DNA of 64,000 nucleotides from Thiothrix winogradskyi (GTDB lineage Bacteria > Pseudomonadota > Gammaproteobacteria > Thiotrichales > Thiotrichaceae), in NCBI RefSeq assembly GCF_021650935.1, contig NZ_CP091244.1, positions 3,658,001 through 3,722,000 of the forward strand, written 5' to 3'. Positions 8,284 through 17,483 of this stretch are shown piece by piece; position 1 is the first letter of the stretch, and every line of letters begins with the position of its first letter. Position numbers and translations under genes: made by a program. The notes beneath the pieces are model-generated. The model searched no databases and was not told where the DNA came from. It saw only the letters and a list, made by a program, of their open reading frames with translations.

Positions 8284-10740
8284 TTATTCGCCCAAAATCA
8301 CGCCACCGAACAGCGCAGGATTTCGCCAAGCCTCGTCTTGTTTGGCTTTCCATGCCAATTTGCCGTCGCGGTCGCCGCCGTCGTCATCGTCGTTAACATG
8401 AATATCCAAGCCCATGCGTTGCCCTGCACGCGGATCAATGCCCAAGCCCGCCCAAGGTAGGGTGACATCCAGCACGTAACCATTACCGGAACGGGTCACG
8501 CTATGCTTCAATGGTACGCGGTCAATTTTCGGTGAGTTTTTGCCCAAGACAACTTTGCCAGCTTTCAGGTCAAAAATGAAGTGGAAATCGTTGCGTTGGT
8601 CATATTGCTGGCTCATGGAACCATCCGCATCCAGATACAATTCAACGGCATCGTCTTCCCAAGGCAACGTGGAATCGCTCACGCCGGGGCGGTCATCTTC
8701 CACCCCAATACGCAAATAGAGGTGTTGCTGATCCCAGCTTGCTTGCCACATTGCCGCCAAATCTGCCGTGCCGTCGATTTTGCCATTCAGCACATTACGC
8801 AATTGATAGGCAGAAGCCTCCGCCCAGACATCCGCCGGATTACGCGCTTGCCGGATCAAGGCATTGCCTCCAGCAACGTATTGTTCCTTAGGCATGGTGC
8901 GCATGGTCACTAAAGTGGTTTCCGCTGGCGGTAAGGGCGCATCTTCTGGTGGAATATTTCCCATTGGGAATGGCGGCGGTTCACCGTGGATAGGTTCGTA
9001 CTGCGGCGCGGTCGCATCCAAGGGTTCAGATTGGGTTTTCATCGCCTCCAACGTCACCGCCGGTTTTGCCTGCCGCACCAACGTATCCCCAGAACAACCG
9101 TTCCACCAACAGCGATTGGCGCGGGTGAATTCCAGCAAAGCCTTATGTTTTGGCGCTTGTGCATCCGGCTGGGTAATGTATTCCTTGGTGCCAAAACTGC
9201 CGTATTTGCGGTAAATGCGCGGTGAGCTGAAATGCACAAATAATTTGCCTCCCGCTTGCTTCCAGCCCGTCAAGAGGTCTCGATAAATGGCTGCCATTTG
9301 TGGGTGACGATTGGCGGCATAAAACAGAGGGTTCGGGTGCTGAGCGTCGGATTTGGTGGTCATATCCACCAAATGTTGCCCACCTTCATACGCAATCAAA
9401 TCCACCCCAAAGCTTTTTGCCACCTCGGCTTGTTTCTCAATCAATTTGATTTCATTCGGCAAGGAATGTGGGTACTTCGGATCAGTCATTACTCGGAAAA
9501 TATCACTGACACTGCGTGCCTGACGTAAAGCATTGGCATCGCCATACACATAGGGTGCGACGGCATAAGCATCGGTAAAGCGGTAGGCACCGTTGTAAGA
9601 CAAAATGGTTTTGCTCATGCGTGTGCTACCGATTAAGCCCGACATCACCCGCACTACCCGCTTATTGCCGCGAAAGACTTGTTCCCAAATCCCAAACACA
9701 TCCACCGAACGCTTGGAATAGAATTTATACGCCGCCTGATTCGGGTCAGGGTCTAAGCCCATTTGCACCCCTTGCTGCTTGGCAAAAGCGTGTTGGGTAA
9801 ATACGCCATTCCACACTTCGTTGGAATATTCCACGTACACTTTTAAGGTCGGCTCAAGATTGGCTTGCACATACTCGGCAAAGCGACGGATGAAGTCATT
9901 GCTGGCGGCATGAGGCATGGAAAACCACGGGTCGGCGTGCAAGCGATTCGCAAGTTCCACCATCACTTCCATCGGTGCGCCGCGAATCCCTTCTGCACCA
10001 CCCCAAGTTTGTTGATCAATGCTGGCACGATCCTCCCACGCATACACCGGGTTACGGGTAATCCCGCTCATATTCATGAAACGGATCACGCGAAAATCAC
10101 GCATATACGTCAAATAATCAGGGTTAAAAATGATTTTGCTGGAATGCTGTTCAAATGACAGGTAATTCCCCGAACACTGTCCCGCACCCGCCACGCGCTG
10201 AAACGGGTTATTCGCACAAATCCCCCCCAGCGGCAAAATACGGATATTGCGGATGGGATTCGCCGGATTCGTTGCCAAAATAAATAAGGTTGCGTTTAAC
10301 TCATTGTCTTTACCCGGATCGAGATTGATGATGTCACGCCCCAACACGCCCTCGACTAAAGCGGCATCGTTACGGTAATCAAGCTTACCTTCGCCCTCAT
10401 ACAGCACAATGTACTTACCACTGGGAATCGTACCCGCCGGTAATTTGCTGACAAAGCGCGTACCCGCTTGCCCGCCCTGAGCAATCTTTTTGGGCCAACC
10501 GTTGCGATCGTACTCGATGTGACCCTTGTTTAACTGCCGCGCCTCGCGGAATGGCAAGGACATTTTCATCAAATCAATGAACGGCACACTGGAATCGTCA
10601 TCCATGATTTCATTGGTATTCGTCCCCAATGCCGAATGACTGTTATAGAACGCCTCGGCAGGTGTCATGGCTGCTAAACCCAATAGCAACAGAACAACCA
10701 AAGCCCAGCGGCTTCCCTCTGAATGGCAAGCATTTATCAT
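8284..10740 (-). CDS. Large exported protein with glycoside hydrolase-like region and C-terminal CBM9-like domain
   Basis: 818 residues starting with a clear Sec signal peptide (hydrophobic run ALVVLLLLGLAAMTPAEA, cleavage near residue 30). The middle region contains VYVEYSNEVWNGVF near residue 300, resembling a TIM-barrel strand with a catalytic-type Glu, and several Trp/Tyr-rich stretches as in glycan-active enzymes. Residues about 640-818 resemble the family 9 carbohydrate-binding module (DDAVELYLDADGS, then FHFIFDLKAGKV). It is probably secreted or periplasmic and binds or cleaves polysaccharide; the substrate is not evident. It is transcribed divergently from murA across 164 bases. Confidence 0.65.
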   Translation of the reverse strand: MINACHSEGSRWALVVLLLLGLAAMTPAEAFYNSHSALGTNTNEIMDDDSSVPFIDLMKMSLPFREARQLNKGHIEYDRNGWPKKIAQGGQAGTRFVSKLPAGTIPSGKYIVLYEGEGKLDYRNDAALVEGVLGRDIINLDPGKDNELNATLFILATNPANPIRNIRILPLGGICANNPFQRVAGAGQCSGNYLSFEQHSSKIIFNPDYLTYMRDFRVIRFMNMSGITRNPVYAWEDRASIDQQTWGGAEGIRGAPMEVMVELANRLHADPWFSMPHAASNDFIRRFAEYVQANLEPTLKVYVEYSNEVWNGVFTQHAFAKQQGVQMGLDPDPNQAAYKFYSKRSVDVFGIWEQVFRGNKRVVRVMSGLIGSTRMSKTILSYNGAYRFTDAYAVAPYVYGDANALRQARSVSDIFRVMTDPKYPHSLPNEIKLIEKQAEVAKSFGVDLIAYEGGQHLVDMTTKSDAQHPNPLFYAANRHPQMAAIYRDLLTGWKQAGGKLFVHFSSPRIYRKYGSFGTKEYITQPDAQAPKHKALLEFTRANRCWWNGCSGDTLVRQAKPAVTLEAMKTQSEPLDATAPQYEPIHGEPPPFPMGNIPPEDAPLPPAETTLVTMRTMPKEQYVAGGNALIRQARNPADVWAEASAYQLRNVLNGKIDGTADLAAMWQASWDQQHLYLRIGVEDDRPGVSDSTLPWEDDAVELYLDADGSMSQQYDQRNDFHFIFDLKAGKVVLGKNSPKIDRVPLKHSVTRSGNGYVLDVTLPWAGLGIDPRAGQRMGLDIHVNDDDDGGDRDGKLAWKAKQDEAWRNPALFGGVILGE

Positions 10741-10904
10741 GATTAAGTAAACCCCATGTTATCGTAAGCAGCAGCACAAGCCTCGCGCCAACACTGCCTT
10801 TTCCCCAATTCGTTATGCTTGGAAAACCAATATGTTCTTTAAGTTCCCTTTTCGCTATTATTCCATCCTTTTGCTGACAAGCGACTGAACCGGATCTTAA
10901 TACC

Positions 10905-12164
10905 ATGCAAAAGCTGATTATCGAAGGTGGCGTAACCCTAGACGGAGACGTAGAAATCTCTGGGGCGAAAAACGCTGTCCTGCCCCTGCTCGCTGCCACC
11001 TTACTGGCAGAAACCCCCATGACCATCCGCAATGTGCCACGCCTGAAGGATGTGTCCACCCTCGCGGCAGTCATCGCGGGCATGGGTGTTACCGTGGAAA
11101 CTGACGAACACAATAATGTCCACACCGACACTGCCACCATTCAGCATTTTGTTGCGCCGTATGACTTGGTACGCACCATGCGGGCTTCGATTCTGGTATT
11201 AGGGCCAATGGTAGCGCGTTACGGTGAAGCCGAAGTGTCCCTGCCCGGTGGGTGCGCGATTGGTTCACGCCCGGTCAATATTCACTTGAGTGGTTTGGAA
11301 GCAATGGGTGCGAAGATTGTGGTCGAAGAAGGCTACATCCGCGCTACTGCCAAGCGCCTCAAGGGTGCGAAAATCGTCATGGACATTGTGACGGTGACAG
11401 GTACCGAAAACTTGCTAATGGCGGCGGTATTAGCGGAAGGCACAACGGTTCTGGAAAATGCCGCGCGTGAACCAGAAGTGGTCGACCTTGCCAACTGCCT
11501 GATTGCGATGGGCGCAAAGATCAAAGGCGCGGGCACTGACAAAATCACCGTTGAAGGCGTCACCAGCCTCAAAGGCGTCGATTACAGCGTACTACCCGAC
11601 CGTATTGAAACCGGCACTTTCCTCGCGGCAGCGGCGATTACCGGCGGGCGCGTGAGGACATTAAAAGCAGCACCTGATACACTTGATGCTGTACTGCACA
11701 AATTCACCGAAGCAGGCGCATTGGTTACAAGCGGCGCGGATTGGATCGAAGTCGATATGCGGGATCGCACCCTGAAAGCGGTCGATATTCGCACCGACCC
11801 CTACCCCGCGTTTCCCACCGATATGCAAGCGCAATTCATGGCAATGAATGCAGTGTCGCGGGGCATTGGGGTGATTGTCGAAACCATTTTCGAGAACCGC
11901 ATGATGCACGTTGCCGAACTGATGCGCCTGGGGGCAAATATCCGCTTGGAAGGCAATACCGCCATCGTCGCCGGAATGCCATATCTCAAAGGTGCGCCAG
12001 TAATGGCAACCGATTTACGCGCTTCCGCCTCGCTAGTGCTGGCAGGCTTGGCAGCGCAAGGCAAAACCACGGTGGATAGGATTTACCACACCGACCGTGG
12101 TTATGAACGTATTGAAGAAAAACTCTCCCGACTGGGTGCGCGTATCCAACGGGTAAATGGATAA
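10905..12164 (+). CDS. murA: UDP-N-acetylglucosamine 1-carboxyvinyltransferase MurA
   Basis: 419 residues, the standard length. It transfers the enolpyruvyl group from PEP to UDP-GlcNAc in the first committed step of peptidoglycan synthesis, in the cytosol. The catalytic Cys (the fosfomycin target) is in PGGCAIGSRPVNIH near residue 115, and the N-terminal SGAKNAVLPLLAATLL segment is typical. The stop overlaps the start of hisG by 8 bases. The murA-hisG linkage is a recurrent gammaproteobacterial/betaproteobacterial arrangement. It is the first gene of a four-gene operon that ends at the terminator near 15.2 kb. Confidence 0.97.
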   Translation: MQKLIIEGGVTLDGDVEISGAKNAVLPLLAATLLAETPMTIRNVPRLKDVSTLAAVIAGMGVTVETDEHNNVHTDTATIQHFVAPYDLVRTMRASILVLGPMVARYGEAEVSLPGGCAIGSRPVNIHLSGLEAMGAKIVVEEGYIRATAKRLKGAKIVMDIVTVTGTENLLMAAVLAEGTTVLENAAREPEVVDLANCLIAMGAKIKGAGTDKITVEGVTSLKGVDYSVLPDRIETGTFLAAAAITGGRVRTLKAAPDTLDAVLHKFTEAGALVTSGADWIEVDMRDRTLKAVDIRTDPYPAFPTDMQAQFMAMNAVSRGIGVIVETIFENRMMHVAELMRLGANIRLEGNTAIVAGMPYLKGAPVMATDLRASASLVLAGLAAQGKTTVDRIYHTDRGYERIEEKLSRLGARIQRVNG

Positions 12165-12810
12165 GATTGTGAAACAGACACTGACCATTGCGCTATCCAA
12201 AGGGCGCATCTTTAAAGATACCGCACCGCTGTTAAAAGCCGCCGGTATCGAACCTTTGGACGACCCCGAAACCAGCCGTAAACTGATCCTCGACACCAAC
12301 CGCGACGATGTGAAAATTGTCATTATTCGTGCCACCGATGTGCCAACCTATGTGCAATACGGCGCGGCGGATTTGGGTGTGGCGGGCAAAGACGTGCTCA
12401 TGGAACACGGCGGTCAAGACCTCTACGAACTGGTGGATTTGCAAATCGCACGTTGCAAACTGATGGTTGCAGGCTTCCCCGATCGCCCATTACCCACCAC
12501 TGGGTTGAAAGTCGCCACCAAGTTTGTGAACTGCACACGGCGCTATTTTGCCGAACAAGGCCGTCAAGTCGACATCATCAAACTATACGGCTCGATGGAA
12601 CTTGCCCCACTGGTTGGCTTGGCCGATTGCATTGTGGACGTGGTGGACACTGGCAACACCTTACGCGCCAATGGCTTAGCCCCACTGGAACACATGGCAG
12701 ACATTACGTCGCGCCTGATCGTTAACAAAGCATCCATGAAACTTAAACACGCCCCGATTCGTGAGCTAATTGCCCAGATTCAGGCGGCTGTCGCACAGAG
12801 GAACGCCTAA
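12157..12810 (+). CDS. hisG: ATP phosphoribosyltransferase, short form (HisG_S)
   Basis: 217 residues; catalyses the first step of histidine synthesis from ATP and PRPP. LTIALSKGRIFKDT at the N-terminus and DCIVDVVDTGNTLRANGL with the PRPP-binding loop are diagnostic. It lacks the C-terminal regulatory ACT-like domain of long HisG, so activity and histidine feedback should need a HisZ subunit, which is not encoded in this window. It overlaps murA by 8 bases and abuts the DAHP synthase gene with a TAATG junction, indicating translational coupling. Confidence 0.96.
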   Translation: MDKIVKQTLTIALSKGRIFKDTAPLLKAAGIEPLDDPETSRKLILDTNRDDVKIVIIRATDVPTYVQYGAADLGVAGKDVLMEHGGQDLYELVDLQIARCKLMVAGFPDRPLPTTGLKVATKFVNCTRRYFAEQGRQVDIIKLYGSMELAPLVGLADCIVDVVDTGNTLRANGLAPLEHMADITSRLIVNKASMKLKHAPIRELIAQIQAAVAQRNA

Positions 12811-13871
12811 TGAAATATCCAACCGACGACTTACGCATCATCGGTATGCACGAACTCACGCCGCCGGTAGAACTGCACCGTGAATACCCACTGAGCGAAA
12901 CCGCCACCGAAACCGTGCATGACGCCCGTGAAATTGCACACCGCATCCTGCACGGTGAAGACGACCGCTTGCTGGTAGTGGTTGGCCCATGCTCCATTCA
13001 CGATGTGGATGCAGCAATGGAATACGCCACGCGCTTGCAGCCCTTACGCGATGAGTTAAAAGATCAGTTGCATATTATTATGCGGGTGTATTTCGAGAAG
13101 CCACGCACCACCATTGGCTGGAAAGGCTTGATCAATGACCCGGATATGGATAACAGCTTCCACATCAACAAAGGCTTGCGCATGGCGCGTAAGTTATTGC
13201 TGGATCTGAACAATATGGGAATGCCTGCTGCTACCGAATACCTCGATCTGATTAGCCCGCAATACCTGGCGGATTTGGTAAGCTGGGCAGCGATTGGCGC
13301 ACGTACTACCGAAAGCCAAGCGCACCGCGAACTCGCTTCAGGGGTTTCTTGCCCGATTGGTTTCAAGAACGGCACGTATGGCAACCTGAACATTGCGATT
13401 GACGCCATTGGCGCATCCTCCCGCCCGCACCATTTCCTGTCTGTTACCAAGGAAGGGCATACCGCGATTTTTGCGACCAAAGGTAACGAAGATTGCCACG
13501 TGATTTTGCGCGGTGGGCAAGAGCCGAATTACGATGCGACCAGTGTTGCCGCTGCCGTCGCCGCATTGGAAAAGGCCAAACTGCCGCCGTATCTGATGGT
13601 CGATTTCAGCCATGCGAATAGCTACAAAGACTATCGCCGCCAACCGGAAGTCGCCGCGAATGTCGCCGCGCAAATTGCCGCAGGTAACAAAGCCATTAGC
13701 GGTGTGATGATTGAAAGCCACTTGGTCGAAGGCAACCAAAAAGCCGACGGCAAACAGCGCGAAGAATTGGTTTACGGACAAAGCATCACCGACGCTTGCA
13801 TCAACTTCGACACCACCGAAGCAGTGCTGCGTCAGTTGGCGGAAGCTGTAGAAACACGGCGTAAGCAATAG
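12810..13871 (+). CDS. aroG: 3-deoxy-7-phosphoheptulonate synthase (DAHP synthase, type I)
   Basis: 353 residues. It condenses PEP with erythrose 4-phosphate to begin the shikimate pathway. Family motifs include VVGPCSIHD (PEP phosphate and metal region), FEKPRTTIGWKG, and GFKNGTYGN. The length and N-terminal extension (TPPVELHREYPLS) match the feedback-regulated E. coli AroF/G/H class; which aromatic amino acid inhibits it cannot be read here, so the symbol is approximate. It lies between hisG and hisD, unusual because these normally adjoin. The start overlaps the hisG stop by one base; 10 bases separate it from hisD. Confidence 0.93.
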   Translation: MKYPTDDLRIIGMHELTPPVELHREYPLSETATETVHDAREIAHRILHGEDDRLLVVVGPCSIHDVDAAMEYATRLQPLRDELKDQLHIIMRVYFEKPRTTIGWKGLINDPDMDNSFHINKGLRMARKLLLDLNNMGMPAATEYLDLISPQYLADLVSWAAIGARTTESQAHRELASGVSCPIGFKNGTYGNLNIAIDAIGASSRPHHFLSVTKEGHTAIFATKGNEDCHVILRGGQEPNYDATSVAAAVAALEKAKLPPYLMVDFSHANSYKDYRRQPEVAANVAAQIAAGNKAISGVMIESHLVEGNQKADGKQREELVYGQSITDACINFDTTEAVLRQLAEAVETRRKQ

Positions 13872-13881
13872 GAGTTAACAC

Positions 13882-15183
13882 ATGCTCAACATGACCGAAT
13901 TAACCACCACCGACAGCGCGTTCTGGAGCAAGTTGCAAGACCTGCTGGCGTGGGAAAGCGTCTCCGATGACGCGGTATTCAACACCGTCAACGGTATCCT
14001 CAAAGATGTGCGCAAACGCGGTGACGCGGCGGTAGTCGAATACACCAACCGCTTCGACCGCATGAGTGTGGGCAGCATGGCGGAACTGGAAATTCCTGCC
14101 GATCGTGTGCAAGCAGCACTGACCAAAATCACGCCAGAACAGCGTACCGCCTTGGAAGCAGCGGCAGCTCGCCTAAAGTCTTACGCCCAACACCAATTGC
14201 TGGATTCGTGGAGTTACACCGAAGCCGACGGCACGTTGCTGGGGCAACAAGTCACTGCGTTGGATCGGGTCGGTTTGTACGTCCCCGGTGGCAAAGCGGC
14301 TTACCCCTCTTCGGTGCTGATGAATGCCGTGCCTGCCAAAGTTGCCGGTGTGCCAGAATTAATCATGGTCGTACCCACCCCCGATGGTGAGGTCAACGAA
14401 TTGGTACTGGCAGCCGCCGCGATTTCCAACGTTGACCGCGTGTTTGCCATCGGTGGCGCACAAGCGGTTGCGGCACTGGCTTACGGCACAGCAACCGTTC
14501 CGCAAGTGGATAAAATCGTCGGCCCCGGTAATATCTACGTCGCCACTGCCAAACGCATGGTGTATGGCACGGTCGGTATTGACATGATTGCAGGCCCTTC
14601 CGAAATCCTCGTGGTGTGCGATGGTAAAACCAACCCGGACTGGATTGCGATGGATCTATTTTCGCAAGCAGAGCACGACGAAGACGCGCAATCCATTCTG
14701 GTCTGCCCCGATGCGGATTTCATCGCACAGGTGAAAGCCAGCATCAACCGTTTAGTAGAAGAAATGCCGCGTAAGGCGATCATTTCTACCTCGCTGCAAA
14801 ACCGTGGTGTGTTGATTCATGTGCAAGATATGGCAGAAGCGGTGAAAGTCGCCAACTATATTGCGCCGGAACATTTGGAGCTTTCCGTGGAGAATCCACG
14901 TGAAATGGCAACGCAAATCCGTCATGCAGGCGCGATTTTCATGGGACGTTACACAGCGGAAGCGGTGGGTGACTACTGTGCGGGGCCAAACCACGTATTG
15001 CCGACTTCACGTACTGCACGTTTCTCCAGTCCGCTGGGGGTGTATGACTTCCAGAAACGCTCTTCCTTGATTGATTGTTCAGCAGAAGGTGCTTCAGCAC
15101 TGGGTAAGATTGCCTCCGTATTGGCACGCGGCGAAGGTTTAGTGGCACACGCCCGTTCAGCCGAATATCGCATCAAAGACTAA
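13882..15183 (+). CDS. hisD: Histidinol dehydrogenase HisD
   Basis: 433 residues, full length. It oxidises L-histidinol to histidine in two NAD-dependent steps using a bound Zn ion. Visible motifs include GLYVPGGKAAYPSS, KIVGPGNIYVATAKR, IDMIAGPSEILV and the FSQAEHDEDAQS stretch with metal-ligand His. A good AGGAG precedes the ATG. It is the last gene of the murA operon; a strong rho-independent terminator follows 30 bases after the stop. Confidence 0.97.
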   Translation: MLNMTELTTTDSAFWSKLQDLLAWESVSDDAVFNTVNGILKDVRKRGDAAVVEYTNRFDRMSVGSMAELEIPADRVQAALTKITPEQRTALEAAAARLKSYAQHQLLDSWSYTEADGTLLGQQVTALDRVGLYVPGGKAAYPSSVLMNAVPAKVAGVPELIMVVPTPDGEVNELVLAAAAISNVDRVFAIGGAQAVAALAYGTATVPQVDKIVGPGNIYVATAKRMVYGTVGIDMIAGPSEILVVCDGKTNPDWIAMDLFSQAEHDEDAQSILVCPDADFIAQVKASINRLVEEMPRKAIISTSLQNRGVLIHVQDMAEAVKVANYIAPEHLELSVENPREMATQIRHAGAIFMGRYTAEAVGDYCAGPNHVLPTSRTARFSSPLGVYDFQKRSSLIDCSAEGASALGKIASVLARGEGLVAHARSAEYRIKD

Positions 15184-15210
15184 GCGCTTCTGTTCATCAT
15201 TTCCCCTCCA

Positions 15211-15237
15211 AAAGCCCCGTTTGTCGGGGCTTTTTTG
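15211..15237 (+). terminator. Rho-independent terminator after hisD
   Basis: A 9-bp stem AAAGCCCCG / CGGGGCTTT with a 5-base loop, followed by a run of six T residues. It closes the murA-hisG-aroG-hisD operon and separates it from the next gene, which has its own promoter. Confidence 0.92.
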
Positions 15238-15296
15238 TTCACTGCAAAAAGTTCACCGTAATTGCAAAAAATTTGCAGAAAACCTCCAAAACCCTC

Positions 15297-15325
15297 TTTA
15301 CATTAGTAAGTGCTAATATTATTAT
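15297..15325 (+). promoter_or_regulatory. Sigma-70-like promoter for the Gly-rich exported protein
   Basis: TTTACA at 15297-15302 and TATTAT at 15320-15325 are separated by exactly 17 bases, in AT-rich sequence. The first codon of the downstream gene lies about 48 bases after the -10 box, with AGGAG just before it. The near-consensus boxes and spacing suggest strong expression, as would be expected for an abundant structural protein. Confidence 0.7.
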
Positions 15326-15372
15326 TATCCCATACTGAAACTTTCCAAAAACATTCGCTAGGAGATAAAATT

Positions 15373-15852
15373 ATGAAACTGCAAACTATCGCTTTCGCTG
15401 CCCTGATCGCTTTCGCTGGTGCTGCTTCTGCTGAATTCACTGATGGCTTTGACAATGGTTCTGCTACTGGTCAAGGCGCTGGTCAAGGCACTGCTTCTAC
15501 CAGCGGTCAAGGTACTGGTTACGGCACTGGTAACGGCGACGTAAACGGCTGGGGTCGTGGTAAAGGTGATGCTGACGGTGAAGTTGATTTCGCGATCACT
15601 TTCAAAGGCAAAGGTCGCACTAACATGGATACCGACATGGCTGCTAACGGCAAAGGCAATGGCGACTGGTACGGTGCTGGCAACGGTTATGGCTACGGCA
15701 ACGGCACTGGCAACGGTTACGGCTACAACAACTTTGCTGCTAACGGCGCGAACAACGGTTTCGCTCCAGCCATGATGGCTCCACCAATGGCGATGCCTAC
15801 TGCACAAGCACCAGGTGCTGCTGCTCCAGTTGCACCTGTTACTGCTCAATAA
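15373..15852 (+). CDS. Exported Gly/Asn/Tyr-rich repeat protein, possible sulfur-globule envelope protein
   Basis: 159 residues from an ATG with AGGAG placed 8 bases upstream; a start 21 codons earlier lacks these features. The signal peptide is MKLQTIAFAALIAFAGAASA. The mature part is made of short glycine repeats (TGQGAGQGT, GNGYGYGNGTGNGYGY), a middle acidic/basic FAITFKGKGRTNMD strand, and an Ala/Pro/Met-rich C-terminus (APAMMAPPMAMPTA). It has no Cys and no enzyme motif. Low-complexity Gly/Tyr-rich exported proteins enclose periplasmic sulfur globules in sulfur oxidisers such as Allochromatium and Thiothrix; composition fits, but the role is inference. Its own promoter and terminator make it monocistronic. 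Confidence 0.55.
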   Translation: MKLQTIAFAALIAFAGAASAEFTDGFDNGSATGQGAGQGTASTSGQGTGYGTGNGDVNGWGRGKGDADGEVDFAITFKGKGRTNMDTDMAANGKGNGDWYGAGNGYGYGNGTGNGYGYNNFAANGANNGFAPAMMAPPMAMPTAQAPGAAAPVAPVTAQ

Positions 15853-15880
15853 GACTAACGCAAGCACCACAGTTTGCTAA

Positions 15881-15907
15881 AAGGCATCCTTCGGGATGCC
15901 TTTTTTG
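15881..15907 (+). terminator. Rho-independent terminator after the Gly-rich protein gene
   Basis: A 9-bp stem AAGGCATCC / GGATGCCTT capped by a stable TTCG tetraloop and followed by TTTT. It isolates the Gly-rich protein transcript from psd. Confidence 0.92.
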
Positions 15908-15968
15908 GTTTATTCTCAGCGCTTTTACCGTATTATCCCGCTTTTAGCCGCTAACACACGAATTCTGC

Positions 15969-16829
15969 ATGAATCTACCCGATATTCTAAAAGCTTGGCC
16001 ACTGTACATTTTGCCGCACCACTTTATTTCCCGGCTGGTATTCCGCCTGACCCGCATCCAATGCCCAACCTTGGTTCCCCCCGCCATCCGTTTATTCAGC
16101 AAGGTGTTCAAGGTCAATTTAGCGGAAGCGCTCAACCCTGATCCCGCGAGTTATCTGACTTTTAATGCGTTTTTCACCCGCCCATTGCAACCTGCCCTGC
16201 GCCCAATGGCAGCAGGCGCTCAGGTAATGGTTAGCCCGGTGGATGGGCGCATTAGTCAAATGGGTAAAATTGAAGCGGGGCGCATTTTCCAAGCCAAAGG
16301 CCATGAATATTCTGCCGTGGAATTGCTCGGCGGGGATGATGTGCGGGCTGCCCCGTTTATGCAGGGTCAGTTCATGACGATTTACCTGTCCCCGCGTGAT
16401 TATCACCGCATTCACATGCCACTCACCGGCACATTGACTGAACAAGTTTACGTACCGGGGCGACTTTTCAGCGTGGCGGGGCATACCGTGCGCACCATTC
16501 CGCGCTTATTTGCCCGCAATGAACGAGTCGTGACGCTGTTTGATACCGAATTCGGCAAGCTAGCAATGGTTTTAGTGGGCGCAATCAATGTTGCCGCCAT
16601 TGAAACAGTATGGGATGGGCTGGTCACGCCTCCACAAGGTTGGGGCGTCAAGCGTCAAACATTCCCAGATGTTAATTTGGCAAAAGGTGCGGAAATGGGG
16701 CGTTTCAATATGGGTTCTACCGTGATCTTATTATTGGAAAACCCCAGTCTGGCATGGAATCAAGCACTAGGGGCTGACGTAGCGCTTCAGTTAGGACAAG
16801 CATTAGCAGAATTACCCGCAAAGGATTAA
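15969..16829 (+). CDS. psd: Phosphatidylserine decarboxylase proenzyme
   Basis: 286 residues. It converts phosphatidylserine to phosphatidylethanolamine at the inner membrane. The self-cleavage site is in GRFNMGSTVILLLE, where the usual LGST is MGST; cleavage before Ser gives the pyruvoyl-carrying alpha chain of about 35 residues. Other family motifs are MVSPVDGRISQ, HEYSAVELLGG and YLSPRDYHRIHMPL, with the catalytic His of the latter. It is 4 bases from pyrE and probably co-transcribed with it. Confidence 0.95.
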   Translation: MNLPDILKAWPLYILPHHFISRLVFRLTRIQCPTLVPPAIRLFSKVFKVNLAEALNPDPASYLTFNAFFTRPLQPALRPMAAGAQVMVSPVDGRISQMGKIEAGRIFQAKGHEYSAVELLGGDDVRAAPFMQGQFMTIYLSPRDYHRIHMPLTGTLTEQVYVPGRLFSVAGHTVRTIPRLFARNERVVTLFDTEFGKLAMVLVGAINVAAIETVWDGLVTPPQGWGVKRQTFPDVNLAKGAEMGRFNMGSTVILLLENPSLAWNQALGADVALQLGQALAELPAKD

Positions 16830-16833
16830 AGCG

Positions 16834-17475
16834 ATGAAAACATATCAACAGGATTTTCTGGATTTTGCCATCGGGCAAGGCGTCTTGCGTTTCGGCGAAT
16901 TCACCCTCAAATCAGGTCGGATTAGCCCGTATTTTTTCAATGCAGGCTTGTTCCAAACCGGCTCCGCTATCTCACGCCTTGGTAAATTTTACGCGCAAGC
17001 GATTGTCGACTCTGGTTTGGCATTCGACATGCTGTTTGGCCCTGCCTACAAAGGGATTCCGTTAGCAGCAGCGACAGCGATTGCGTTGTATGAATACCAC
17101 GGCAAAGATTACCCTTACGCCTTCAACCGCAAAGAAGCCAAAGACCACGGCGAAGGCGGCACGATTGTTGGCGCTCCCCTGCAAGGGCGGGTATTGGTCA
17201 TTGATGATGTCATGACCGCAGGCACTGCGATTCGTGAAGCAGCGGATATTGTCGCGGCTCAAGGGGCAAGCCTAGCGGGTGTCGCCATTTCACTCGACCG
17301 TCAGGAACGCGGCAAAGGGGAACAATCGGCTGTTCAGGAAGTGGAAGCCCTGTACGGTATCAAGGTCATTAGCATCGTGGGCTTGCAGGAAGTTATCAGC
17401 CACGTGGGCAGCAGCCTGCACGACGCAGCTTTGCTGGAAAAAGTACAAGCTTACCGCCGCGAATTCGGGGTTTAA
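16834..17475 (+). CDS. pyrE: Orotate phosphoribosyltransferase
   Basis: 213 residues, the usual length for the gammaproteobacterial enzyme. It joins orotate and PRPP to form OMP in pyrimidine synthesis. FTLKSGRISPYFFNAG at the N-terminus binds orotate, and the PRPP loop is VLVIDDVMTAGTAIREA. LFGPAYKGIPLAAATA and YAFNRKEAKDHGEGG are also typical. It follows psd closely and is convergent with the di-haem peroxidase gene, with only 8 bases between the stops and no clear terminator. Confidence 0.97.
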   Translation: MKTYQQDFLDFAIGQGVLRFGEFTLKSGRISPYFFNAGLFQTGSAISRLGKFYAQAIVDSGLAFDMLFGPAYKGIPLAAATAIALYEYHGKDYPYAFNRKEAKDHGEGGTIVGAPLQGRVLVIDDVMTAGTAIREAADIVAAQGASLAGVAISLDRQERGKGEQSAVQEVEALYGIKVISIVGLQEVISHVGSSLHDAALLEKVQAYRREFGV

Positions 17476-17483
17476 AAGCACGC

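Noticed and set aside
15358..15870. 170-codon antisense frame opposite the Gly-rich protein gene
   Set aside because: It is the by-product of GC-skewed repeat codons; promoter, ribosome binding site and signal peptide all support the plus strand.
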